Of a DNA stretch of 12,619 nt, positions 5,966 to 12,619 are shown in pieces. The stretch spans positions 1 through 12,619 of the forward strand of contig DASXZE010000070.1 in assembly GCA_036502105.1 (NCBI GenBank), in the 5' to 3' direction. A program made the position numbers and the translations under genes. The stretch is from Angelobacter sp036502105 (lineage in GTDB: Bacteria; Acidobacteriota; Terriglobia; Terriglobales; Acidobacteriaceae). How positions within the stretch are numbered: position 1 is the stretch's first letter; every line of letters begins with the position of its first letter. The notes below the pieces were generated by a model that saw only the letters and a list, made by a program, of their open reading frames with translations, had not been told where the DNA came from and did not search any database.

Positions 5966-7327
5966 ATGAACTATAAGATTCCATCCAGAACATCCCTCGT
6001 GTTCATCCTCCTTGTCTTAGCAATGGCTGCCAGCGTCGCCAACGCACAAACCTATAGTCCAACCTCGATTGTGGCCGACCGAGTTGAAGCGCTAACTGAC
6101 GTCACCCCGGATGCCACCGCGCACTTTCAATGTGAGCTCCGGAACTTCAACCTAACGCAAGGGGCCTTCTGCTATGGGCCTGCGGCAATACGGGCGGCTT
6201 ACGGAATCGATAAGCTCATTGCGGCCGGGTTCGATGGCACAGGGCAAACCATTGTGATCATTGATGCATTCGGAAGCCCGTCGATCGATAGTGATCTTGC
6301 GGACTTTGACGCATTGTTCGGAATTCCAGCACCACCGTCTTTCCAGCAGATTCACATGCCGGGAAGCGTGCCTTTCGATCCTACTAATAGCGATCAAGTG
6401 GGTTGGACGGAGGAAATCGCACTGGACGTGCAGTGGTCGCACGCTATCGCCCCTGGCGCCAGCATCATTTTGGTCTCCGCAGCCAGTGATACTTTTGCCG
6501 ACCTTCTTGCGGCGCAGAATTATGCCATTAGTAACCGGCTGGGCAATGTGATGTCGGAGAGCTTCGGCGCCACGGAACTCGGTTTGGGAGCAAGCGCTGA
6601 TGGTCTGGCAATTATTTCCGCCAACGAAGAGAGCTATAAACGCGCGGGCAGCGCCAAAATAGGAACGTTTGTTTCCGCCGGTGACGATGGCGTGGCCGGA
6701 CGTTTCAACGGCATCGTTCAGCGCGTACCGCAATATCCCGCAACTTCATCATTCGTAACCACCGTAGGCGGCACCAATCTTTTCTTTGGCAGCACCACGG
6801 CTGCGAATCCGAACGGCACGTATCAGGGAGAGGCGGTCTGGAATGACGTTGGCGGCGCCGGCGGCGGCGGTATCAGCTCGCTCTTCGAAGTTCCCAATTT
6901 CCAACAGCACCTGCCAAAGGCAAGCCTGGCAACGCTGAATGGACATCGGGGATACCCGGATATCGCCTATAACGCGGGCGTTGATGGCGGCGTACTCGTC
7001 CATATTGGAACAGTTGCCCCAGGCGCTACTTCCTTCTTCCTGATCGGCGGCACCAGTGCAGGCGCTCCGCAGTGGGCTGCTCTGGCCAGCATTGCCAATC
7101 AGGTTGCCGGACATCCTCTTGGCTTGCTCAACCAGCGTGTTTACAAGCTGGGAAGATCAGGCGCGTTGACGAGCCTGCTGCATGACATTACCGTTGGCAA
7201 TAACGGTTTTGCAGGCGTCACTGGATTTTTGGCAGCTCCGGGCTGGGACCTGGCCACCGGTTGGGGCACACCTAACGTCGGATTCGTTCAGGCAATTGCT
7301 GCCGACGACGACGCGAACGACAACTAA
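5966..7327 (+). CDS. Secreted S53 (sedolisin) peptidase without a full pro-domain
   Basis: A 453-residue serine-carboxyl peptidase. The signal peptide (1-27) has a hydrophobic core LVFILLVLAMAASVANA. The catalytic domain begins near residue 66 with GAFCYGPAAIRAAYG and GFDGTGQTIVIIDAFG. The predicted active site is E150 and D154 (EIALD), oxyanion D240 (SAGDDG) and nucleophile S364 (GGTSAGAP). Calcium ligands fit D407-I408 and D428 (GWD). All are intact. Only about 40 residues separate signal peptide and catalytic domain, whereas sedolisins normally carry a pro-kumamolisin domain of some 150-200 residues. The only two cysteines, C56 and C69, sit in this linker and may pair. The tail is acidic (DDDANDN). 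The enzyme would degrade proteins outside the cell, probably at low pH as typical of the family. Confidence 0.88.
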   Translation: MNYKIPSRTSLVFILLVLAMAASVANAQTYSPTSIVADRVEALTDVTPDATAHFQCELRNFNLTQGAFCYGPAAIRAAYGIDKLIAAGFDGTGQTIVIIDAFGSPSIDSDLADFDALFGIPAPPSFQQIHMPGSVPFDPTNSDQVGWTEEIALDVQWSHAIAPGASIILVSAASDTFADLLAAQNYAISNRLGNVMSESFGATELGLGASADGLAIISANEESYKRAGSAKIGTFVSAGDDGVAGRFNGIVQRVPQYPATSSFVTTVGGTNLFFGSTTAANPNGTYQGEAVWNDVGGAGGGGISSLFEVPNFQQHLPKASLATLNGHRGYPDIAYNAGVDGGVLVHIGTVAPGATSFFLIGGTSAGAPQWAALASIANQVAGHPLGLLNQRVYKLGRSGALTSLLHDITVGNNGFAGVTGFLAAPGWDLATGWGTPNVGFVQAIAADDDANDN

Positions 7328-7359
7328 AATATTGGCTTAGAAAATTACGCTAATAACAA

Positions 7360-7401
7360 ACAGGTCCCCGTGAAATCATTTGCGGGGGCCTGTTCTCTTT
7401 T
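7360..7401 (+). terminator. Rho-independent terminator of the first S53 gene
   Basis: ACAGGTCCCCG (7360-7370) pairs over 11 bp, with one G-U, with CGGGGGCCTGT (7383-7393) around a 12-nt loop. TTCTCTTTT follows. It lies 33 bp after the stop codon. Confidence 0.85.
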
Positions 7402-7402
7402 G

Positions 7403-7431
7403 GGGGAAGAAAGTATTTGGGGAAGAAAGTA
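7403..7431 (+). repeat. Direct repeat of 13 bp with 16-bp period
   Basis: GGGGAAGAAAGTA occurs at 7403-7415 and again at 7419-7431, just after the terminator. This is a local tandem duplication with no evident function. Confidence 0.7.
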
Positions 7432-7769
7432 CCTGGGGGTCCACCGCCAGCGACTTGATTTGCCTTCGAGAAAAATAGCTCGTGATTGCCAATGATTTCG
7501 CCTTGGCAAACCACTTCCACTTAGTACTTTCTGGCAGGCGATCTACTGTAAACAAAAATGCAAAAAGGTGCATACGTTCTAACTGAAGTAATCGTAATCC
7601 GACCCTACTAGGTAAAGATTTTTTCAGCAAAACAATCAATGCTGCCGGACTGTAGACATATACTCTCTTCAGCCTGCAACCCTGTTCAGCTTTCATTCGT
7701 GGAAGCCGGACCGTCGCTTTCCGTTTCTTAACTTGCTGTCTCTAACTTTTCTTAACCTTCATCCATTCC

Positions 7770-7774
7770 GGAGG
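7770..7774 (+). promoter_or_regulatory. Ribosome binding site that fixes a TTG start
   Basis: GGAGG lies 5 nt before TTG at 7780, the only start codon that gives a complete signal peptide (MKHLVLRSSLAAAALLLSFS). No ATG is available there. Confidence 0.85.
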
Positions 7775-7779
7775 ATTTC

Positions 7780-9048
7780 TTGAAACATTTAGTACTGCGC
7801 TCTTCCCTCGCAGCTGCTGCATTGCTGCTCAGTTTTTCATTCCCGGCTTATGCCACTGACAATAATGGACGGTCAAAAGGCCACGTCATGATTCCCCAGT
7901 CCAGTGTGCAGAAGCCTCAAGACATTGGCCAAACCGCCCGGACACACTTGCGGGTATTTGTTCCTGCCGAAGGATTTCTTGGAAAAGCTGTGCAGCCGAG
8001 CGAGCTGCCTCCATTTCCCGGATTTCTTTTTGAGACGCCGGCATCTCTTGGCTGTGTCTATCGTCTTGTGCCCCATCCGGTCCGGGGCTGCAATCCCAAC
8101 GTAACCACAGAGAATCCCAGCGGCGGAGCAGGGGCCATCGCTTTGGTAGAAGCCTTTGACAATGCCACGGCAGCCAGTGACCTGGCAGCTTTCTCAGCCC
8201 AATTTGGATTGCCAGCCGCAAACATCACTGTCGTGTTTGCCAACGGCACCCGCCCCGGCAATGATCCCACCGGCGGATTTGAGATTGAGTCTGCCCTCGA
8301 TATTGAATGGGCCCATGCCATGGCGCCGCACGCAAAAATATTTCTGGTGGAAGCGGCGAACAATAACCTGGTCAATCTGTTTAACGCTGTCACGGTAGCC
8401 AGCAATCTGGTTTCGGCGAATGGCGGCGGTGAGGTTTCCATGAGTTTTGGCAGCGGCGAATTTTCTCAGGAAACTTTGTTTGATTCGGTCTTCACGACCC
8501 CGAACGTGGTCTATTTCGCCTCAGCCGGAGACAGCCCAGGGCCGGAGTATCCGAGCGCTTCTCCCAACGTAGTCTCTGCTGGCGGTACCACAGTCTCGCG
8601 TAATACTACGACCGGCGATTTCATCCTGGAAGATACCTGGCAGGATGCAGGTGGCGGACCCAGCCAGTTTGAGCCGCGCCCTGCTTTCCAGGACAGAGTG
8701 CGCCACCTTGTTGGAGATTCCAGAGGCACGCCTGATTTTTCATTCGACTCAAATCCAACCACGGGCGTCTGGGTGTTTGACAGCAATCCGGTACTTGGCA
8801 CCGGATGGTTTGTTGTGGGAGGAACCAGTGTTGCCTCTCCCTCGCTAGCGGGCATCGTGAACGCAGCCGGCGGCTTCCGTGCTTCCAGCCAGGCGGAAAA
8901 TAACGAGCTGTATCGCCATATTTCTGAAGGTGATGTGTTCCGCGATATTTCCTTTGGAAACTGCGGACTGTCCGGCGGTGATTTTGCCATTAGCGGATGG
9001 GACTTCTGCACAGGCGTGGGCACCACTCAGGGACTGCGTGATAAATAA
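7780..9048 (+). CDS. Secreted S53 (sedolisin) peptidase, divergent, TTG start
   Basis: A 422-residue protein with a signal peptide (about 1-25, ending PAYA). A linker of about 80 residues unlike a pro-kumamolisin domain follows, then the catalytic domain from GAGAIALVEAFDN (about 117). The active site reads E170 and D174 (EIESALD), D251 (SAGDS) and S350 (GGTSVASP). Calcium ligands fit D389-I390 and D408 (GWD). It is clearly less similar to the first and third peptidases than those are to each other: the usual TGQTIVIVDAFG is replaced by AGAIALVEAFDN. C92 and C104 flank VYRLVPHPVRG just before the domain, and C395 and C410 lie near the end, giving two plausible disulfides. Expected role is extracellular proteolysis; the mode of activation is unclear. 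Confidence 0.85.
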   Translation: MKHLVLRSSLAAAALLLSFSFPAYATDNNGRSKGHVMIPQSSVQKPQDIGQTARTHLRVFVPAEGFLGKAVQPSELPPFPGFLFETPASLGCVYRLVPHPVRGCNPNVTTENPSGGAGAIALVEAFDNATAASDLAAFSAQFGLPAANITVVFANGTRPGNDPTGGFEIESALDIEWAHAMAPHAKIFLVEAANNNLVNLFNAVTVASNLVSANGGGEVSMSFGSGEFSQETLFDSVFTTPNVVYFASAGDSPGPEYPSASPNVVSAGGTTVSRNTTTGDFILEDTWQDAGGGPSQFEPRPAFQDRVRHLVGDSRGTPDFSFDSNPTTGVWVFDSNPVLGTGWFVVGGTSVASPSLAGIVNAAGGFRASSQAENNELYRHISEGDVFRDISFGNCGLSGGDFAISGWDFCTGVGTTQGLRDK

Positions 9049-9110
9049 GTCGGGTTGTGTTATCTCCATTTCAGCATGAAATGTGAAACGTAACTGGACT
9101 TATAAACCAC

Positions 9111-9141
9111 AAGCGGGGGCGAACCTGGCCCCGCTTTATTT
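9111..9141 (+). terminator. Rho-independent terminator of the second S53 gene
   Basis: AAGCGGGG (9111-9118) pairs with CCCCGCTT (9129-9136) around a 10-nt loop, followed by TATTTG. The T-run is short but the stem is strong, and it lies about 60 bp after the stop. Confidence 0.75.
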
Positions 9142-9194
9142 GACTGGATCAGCCCACCCTGATCATTCCCTCGACAATTACCCAATATGAATCG

Positions 9195-9233
9195 AAAAAA
9201 AAAGGCCCAGACCGTAAATGGTCTGGGCCTTTT
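9195..9233 (-). terminator. Strong Rho-independent terminator of the third S53 gene
   Basis: Read on the - strand, a perfect 14-bp stem (arms 9220-9233 and 9200-9213, core GGCCCAGACC) with a 6-nt loop runs into nine T residues from the A-run at 9195-9203. It starts 19 nt after the stop codon. TTTTGGTTTT on the other side means it could also stop + strand transcription. Confidence 0.92.
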
Positions 9234-9252
9234 GGTTTTGCCGGATGCGGTG

Positions 9253-11319
9253 TTAGTTGCCGCCGCCGCTGTTGCTGTTGTTCTTGACCTGCTTTACCAG
9301 CCGCTGGATGAAGGTTGGGCCGTTTGGCGTACCCAGACCGGTTACGTTGTCCCAGCCATTGCCCACGGTCAAAGAGCTGTCCGTGCCAAAGGTGAGGTTA
9401 AACAGAGCACCAGTGGAGCTTTCAGCAAGCGAGCTCACGAAACTCCGCGTGGTAAACAAAGGCTGTGAAATTGCGCTGGCACTCAGGTTAATAACTCCAG
9501 TTGGAGTTGTAATTACGCCAGTCACGTTGTTAGGAGAGGAAGTCTGGCGGATATCGCTGATGGAATTGTCTTTCAGATCATAGAGCGTCTGTGCTGCCTG
9601 GCCGATGTTATGGCCGCCAGCGGCCTGTGCGCCAATGGTCCAAAGAGCTGAGAACATGGGGCAGGCAAGACTTGTGCCGCCGATGACCTCAACAAAGAAC
9701 CCCGTTTGCTTGTTGACAGTAAGGGTCTGGATGATTTCCACGCCGGTTTGCGGATCTGCCAGGAAGGAGATGTCCGGTTGCTGGCGGAAATCGCCGGGCT
9801 GGCTGCGCTGGAAGTGGGGCTTGGGGAATATCTGGCTGGCGCCGCCGCCTGCTCCCCCCACAAAACCCAGTCCATCCGCAACGGTGCTGTCAGGGAAGGG
9901 GAAAGTTGCGCCGGAGTTCAACTGCTCCAGGTTTGTGCCCCAACCAGTCTGGAAGTTCAGCGTGTTGTCAGCATTCACGAACAGGCTGGTGCCGCCTACT
10001 GAAGTAGCGAAGACGGAGCCTGAAGGATAGCTTACGGTTGTGGTGCCAGCGGGAACGCCAATGTTCAGCGCTTGTTCCGCGAGGTCAAAATCGCCATCGT
10101 CACCTGAGGAGTAGTTTACGGAAACGCCAGCAGCAGCGCCTTCGGCAAGAATGGCTTCGGTATCAGCGATGGTGCCATCATCAATCAGGTTTTCCTCGGC
10201 TCCATAGCTGTTGGAAATTGCCGGTCCAAGCTTGTTCTTAACGGCAAATTCAATGGCGGCATTCAGATCGGTGAAGGAATTGGTTGGGGCAACCACCAAG
10301 GCAATTTTCGCTCCGGGAGCAACTGCATGTGCCCACTCAACGTCCAGTGTCGTCTCTGTGGCAAAGCCAGCAGCAGCAGGATTCTTCAGCTGAGGCGGAC
10401 CGTTAGGCGTGAAAGTACTAATCTGCGCTGCAGGCAGGCCATAAATTGCGTCAAAAAGGGCAACATCAGCAGCTAGCGTGGGTGAACCAAACGCATCCAC
10501 TATCACGATTGTCTGGCCCGTGCCATCCAAGCCCTGGCTGTAAAGACCGTTGAAGTTGTAAGCCGTGGCCAATTCGCTGGGCTGGTATGCGCAGCCGCCG
10601 TATTCCTGTCCGGTATAAGCAGCGGTGTTGACTCCATCACTGATGGAAACTGTGCCATTGCCAATAAAGCACTGTGTTGGATCAAACACGCCATTAGGAT
10701 TGGTGCTAGCATCCACTGCGATTGGATCACGTGGTTTGCCTGAGGCGTCACGCGCTACCACGCTGTGCGGCTTGGCCAGGACTTGCGTCAATCCGCTGAT
10801 GGCGCTCACTACTGCGCCCACCGGCTCGTCCACGATTGGGTTTCTGATGTTGGCGCGCACCAGATTTCCATTCACCGCGAACTGATGAAGTTCAGTGTGG
10901 AATGCATTCTGGATATCGCCCACCGTGCCCTGCACCGTGACCGAGCGCCCGTCAGAGCTGATCACTTTCAGATTTTTTCCGGCAACAAAATTCTGGACAA
11001 TTGTAATCGTCCCAGCGGTTGCACCGAACTGCGACTTGAACTGGTCAGGCGTGAGCCACTTCTGGAAGTTCGGGGAAGAGGGATCATGAAGCTGTTGAAT
11101 GAAGTCAGAAATTTGCTGCTGGCTCTGGCCTTGCAAGTGGAGCTTTACAGTAATGATCTGCGATGGATCAGCCTTGCCCATATCAGGGGCAGTTTGTGTG
11201 AACTTGGCTGTGTGATTTGACATTTCGCGGGCTGATGCGGTCTGAACCATTGTGACGGCCAGAGTTATCATGAGCAGCAACAGAACATAAGGAGACGACT
11301 GAGGGAGTTTCCTTTGCAT
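9253..11319 (-). CDS. Secreted S53 (sedolisin) peptidase with pro-kumamolisin domain
   Basis: A 688-residue pro-enzyme. The signal peptide spans about 1-30 (VLLLLMITLAVTMVQTASA). The pro-kumamolisin activation domain spans about 45-180 with the signature DPSSP (79-83), LTPDQF (89-94) and QFGAT. C217 and C243 lie in a linker before the catalytic domain, which starts near 245 with ELATAYNF and GLDGTGQTIVIVDAFG. The active site is E322 and D326 (ETTLD), D407 (SSGDDG) and S550 (GGTSLACP). Calcium ligands fit D589-I590 and D657 (GWD). A low-complexity tail of Asn, Ser and Gly ends the protein. It is close in sequence to the first S53 protein. The reading frame stays open 45 codons upstream to 11454, but the ATG at 11319 has a ribosome binding site and begins the signal peptide. 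Secreted acid endopeptidase is the likely role. Confidence 0.92.
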   Translation of the reverse strand: MQRKLPQSSPYVLLLLMITLAVTMVQTASAREMSNHTAKFTQTAPDMGKADPSQIITVKLHLQGQSQQQISDFIQQLHDPSSPNFQKWLTPDQFKSQFGATAGTITIVQNFVAGKNLKVISSDGRSVTVQGTVGDIQNAFHTELHQFAVNGNLVRANIRNPIVDEPVGAVVSAISGLTQVLAKPHSVVARDASGKPRDPIAVDASTNPNGVFDPTQCFIGNGTVSISDGVNTAAYTGQEYGGCAYQPSELATAYNFNGLYSQGLDGTGQTIVIVDAFGSPTLAADVALFDAIYGLPAAQISTFTPNGPPQLKNPAAAGFATETTLDVEWAHAVAPGAKIALVVAPTNSFTDLNAAIEFAVKNKLGPAISNSYGAEENLIDDGTIADTEAILAEGAAAGVSVNYSSGDDGDFDLAEQALNIGVPAGTTTVSYPSGSVFATSVGGTSLFVNADNTLNFQTGWGTNLEQLNSGATFPFPDSTVADGLGFVGGAGGGASQIFPKPHFQRSQPGDFRQQPDISFLADPQTGVEIIQTLTVNKQTGFFVEVIGGTSLACPMFSALWTIGAQAAGGHNIGQAAQTLYDLKDNSISDIRQTSSPNNVTGVITTPTGVINLSASAISQPLFTTRSFVSSLAESSTGALFNLTFGTDSSLTVGNGWDNVTGLGTPNGPTFIQRLVKQVKNNSNSGGGN

Positions 11320-11325
11320 CGAATA

Positions 11326-11330
11326 CCTCT
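11326..11330 (-). promoter_or_regulatory. Ribosome binding site that fixes the third S53 start
   Basis: AGAGG on the - strand lies 6 nt before the ATG at 11319. This favours 11319 over the upstream in-frame start at 11454, whose extra 45 residues would bury the signal peptide. Confidence 0.75.
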
Positions 11331-11385
11331 TCTTTTTAAGTGCTGGAGCACAGACTGGGAAGCCCGGAAGATACTTCGGCCTGCA

Positions 11386-11414
11386 ATTCTCAAGCAAGCT
11401 GCTGCATTTGTCGA
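11386..11414 (-). promoter_or_regulatory. Candidate promoter of the third S53 gene
   Basis: On the - strand, TCGACA (11414-11409, 5 of 6 to TTGACA), a 17-bp spacer and GAGAAT (11391-11386). The -10 is inside TTGAGAATTGCA (11393-11382), identical over 12 nt to the block upstream of the first S53 gene at 5839-5850. The predicted leader is about 60 nt. Confidence 0.5.
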
Positions 11415-11449
11415 GAGGATAAATAAAAAAATGAGTAAGAAGGAGTAAG

Positions 11450-11489
11450 TACATCTATCGCGCAGCGATTTTTGCAGCGCGTAGATGTA
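11450..11489. repeat. 40-nt hairpin upstream of the third S53 gene
   Basis: TACATCTATCGCGC (11450-11463) and GCGCGTAGATGTA (11477-11489) pair over 13 bp with a single bulged T, around a 13-nt loop. It sits about 35 bp upstream of the candidate -35 on the - strand. No T-run follows on either side, so an operator-like site or structural element is more likely than a terminator. Confidence 0.6.
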
Positions 11490-11683
11490 AAGCTTTGTAA
11501 AGTCCATGACTCTGTGTCTTGATAGTAGTAAACGGTGCATGAATGCTGGCTTTGAGTGAGGTGCAAGAATTTTTACTTAATTGAGCATGCAACTACCTAA
11601 TGAGTGCAAAACTAATCCGCTTTCTAGTTTTACCTACTTGATTTAAAGCCGACCTCATAGCTAGTTATGGCTCGTATCGCTTA

Positions 11684-11698
11684 CTGAATCATATTCAG
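11684..11698. repeat. Small palindrome CTGAAT-CAT-ATTCAG
   Basis: Perfect 6-bp arms with a 3-bp centre in the gap between the divergent third S53 gene and the right-end gene. The shape fits a dimeric regulator site, but the length allows chance occurrence. Confidence 0.3.
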
Positions 11699-11965
11699 AA
11701 TGAGCAGAGAAGCAGGCGGCAAAAAACAGAGACCTCGGGCTTTCTTGCGAGCGCGGGAAGCCGCTGAAAAACCAGAGCAACAAATCCTAATGACAAAATG
11801 TGGCAGCAGCATTTTTATCCGAGTGCGCAACGTCACGAAAGTATGTTGTACGTAAGTGGCTCCAAACCCCATAAAATCAATGCTTTTTGCCGCTTTGCGC
11901 ATTTACAGCAAGGGCCAAAGAAAGGTATTTTTAGGCCTGCACCGGCTTCTACTCTGGTGCCACAC

Positions 11966-11970
11966 AGGAG
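11966..11970 (+). promoter_or_regulatory. Ribosome binding site before the right-end gene
   Basis: AGGAG lies only 3 nt before the ATG at 11974 and 12 nt before the in-frame ATG at 11983. Both spacings are off the optimum, so the exact start is uncertain by three codons. An in-frame TAA at 11971-11973 rules out anything further upstream. Confidence 0.6.
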
Positions 11971-11973
11971 TAA

Positions 11974-12619
11974 ATGCCAGTTATGACGAAAGCAGCGCCT
12001 TTTTTGGGAGCCTTTGCTCTATTTGCCTTGATAGCCAGCGGATCCAGCCAGACACTCTCGCAAGCCGCCATTGAGCGAATGAAGGATCATTCATCCGTGG
12101 CTACTGCAAAAGCCGCTTCAGGCACGGCGGCGACAACTTTAAGGATGGCGCCAAAGGCACTTCGCTCCTCGTCGAATTTCCTGAAGGATTCTAAAACTCC
12201 GCAGGGTTCCAGCACCAAGGGCAATCCCGGCGGTCTGCCTGGGATCGATTCTGTCCCCAACTTTTCCCGCGCATTCGCCAGCAGGGGGCAGGTGTGGCCT
12301 TTCACGATGATTGGCAATGATCCTAAGTTGGGAAATCGTACGCGCCTTCCGGCAAAAATTCTTGCCGTGTCGCTTGAGCTACAGAATGATGACCTGGTGA
12401 CCACAACGAAAGTCCCGATTGCTCCGTTTGAAGAACGCACCTTAAATTCACCGAATTTTGAAGCCGCGGATTATGCCACGGGCGATGGCCTGCAGTATGC
12501 GGACGCGGTGCAGCGCGCGGAGTTTTTCCATTCCATGCAGCAGGACTGGCATACAGAGCTGCATCCGGTGGGGATTGTGGACCACATTACGCTGCAGATT
12601 CCCAGATTTACCACGGAGA
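11974..12619 (+). CDS. Unidentified secreted protein, 3' end outside window
   Basis: An open frame from ATG 11974 (or 11983) to the window edge, about 215 residues without a stop. A short N-region with a lysine and the hydrophobic run FLGAFALFALIASG suggest a signal peptide cleaved near SGSSQ. A Ser/Ala/Lys-rich linker follows, then a folded-looking part with VWPFTMIGNDPKLGNRT, a strand-rich segment, LNSPNF and QYADAVQRAEFF. The pattern NDP...SPxF...QYADAxQRAEF feels like a recurrent uncharacterised secreted family of Acidobacteria, but I cannot name a domain. It is transcribed away from the third S53 gene. Function unknown. Confidence 0.7.
   Translation, partial: MPVMTKAAPFLGAFALFALIASGSSQTLSQAAIERMKDHSSVATAKAASGTAATTLRMAPKALRSSSNFLKDSKTPQGSSTKGNPGGLPGIDSVPNFSRAFASRGQVWPFTMIGNDPKLGNRTRLPAKILAVSLELQNDDLVTTTKVPIAPFEERTLNSPNFEAADYATGDGLQYADAVQRAEFFHSMQQDWHTELHPVGIVDHITLQIPRFTTE

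Larger units (their letters stand above)
7402..7779. other. Non-coding gap between the first and second S53 genes
   Basis: No convincing gene is seen in these 378 bp. The gap contains the 13-bp direct repeat. It also has a 7-bp dyad, TTGCCAA (7486-7492) and TTGGCAA (7503-7509), whose second half shares GCCTTGGCAA with the leader of the first S53 gene. A TATACT hexamer at 7659-7664 could be a -10, but no -35 is found at 17-18 bp. The promoter of the second S53 gene is therefore unresolved. Confidence 0.6.
11320..11973. other. Divergent non-coding gap
   Basis: About 650 bp between the third S53 gene (-) and the right-end gene (+). It holds the candidate S53 promoter, the 40-nt hairpin and the small palindrome. 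The short reading frames inside it lack ribosome binding sites and recognisable motifs. A TAAAAT hexamer near 11872 could be a -10 for the + strand gene, without a good -35. No tRNA or known RNA motif was recognised. Confidence 0.6.

Noticed and set aside
7659..7664. TATACT as -10 of the second S53 gene
   Set aside because: No -35-like hexamer at 16-18 bp and about 110 nt to the start; too weak to call as a promoter.
7376..7696. Open frame of 106 codons on the - strand in the gap between the first two S53 genes
   Set aside because: No ribosome binding site, it runs into the terminator hairpin of the first S53 gene, and the product shows no domain or signal peptide.
11320..11454. 45-codon N-terminal extension of the third S53 gene
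   Set aside because: It would place the signal peptide internally; the ATG at 11319 has its own ribosome binding site.
11681..11902. Open frame of 73 codons on the - strand in the right-hand gap
   Set aside because: No ribosome binding site or recognisable motif, and a composition typical of translated spacer.

Overview
The window looks like a chromosomal segment of a soil-type Acidobacterium (Terriglobia-like). The basis is a mid-50s G+C appearance by eye, a cluster of three secreted sedolisin (S53) peptidase genes, a VLCAD-type acyl-CoA dehydrogenase, and intergenic gaps filled with short iterated palindromes. The phylum is an inference from this combination; no marker gene is present.

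Left part (1-4394, + strand). The window opens inside the last codons of a HicB-type antitoxin gene. A 3-ketoacyl-CoA thiolase (fadA-like) and a long, VLCAD-type acyl-CoA dehydrogenase (fadE-like) follow and would supply two steps of fatty-acid beta-oxidation; the order and sizes resemble the Bacillus fadN-fadA-fadE operon. Next come a DinB/YfiT-fold putative metalloenzyme and an NTF2-like (SnoaL/DUF4440-type) small protein. Each gap here carries a different repeat: an 8-bp-arm palindrome, a purine-rich iterated stretch, a CGGAG-type palindrome, an 82-bp CACAAAGG-type palindrome, and four copies of a 16-bp unit that overlap the dinB-like stop codon.

Middle (4406-5965). An MFS drug/siderophore-type exporter (EntS/MFS_3-like) lies on the - strand, convergent with the NTF2-like gene and divergent from the first peptidase gene. 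The 230-bp divergent gap holds a TATAAT box for the exporter, a candidate promoter for the peptidase, and small hairpins in the peptidase leader.

Right part (5966-11319). Three S53 peptidase genes, two in tandem on + and one convergent on -, all encode a signal peptide and the intact Glu/Asp/Asp/Ser active-site set. Only the third has the usual pro-kumamolisin activation domain. Each has its own Rho-independent terminator, so they are probably three single-gene units. The first and third share a promoter-like block (TTGACT or TCGACA, 17 bp, GAGAATTGCA). Together they suggest an extracellular, acid-adapted protein-degradation capacity.

Right end (11320-12619). About 650 bp without a convincing gene includes a strong hairpin and a small palindrome. 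An unidentified secreted protein then starts at about 11974 and runs off the window.
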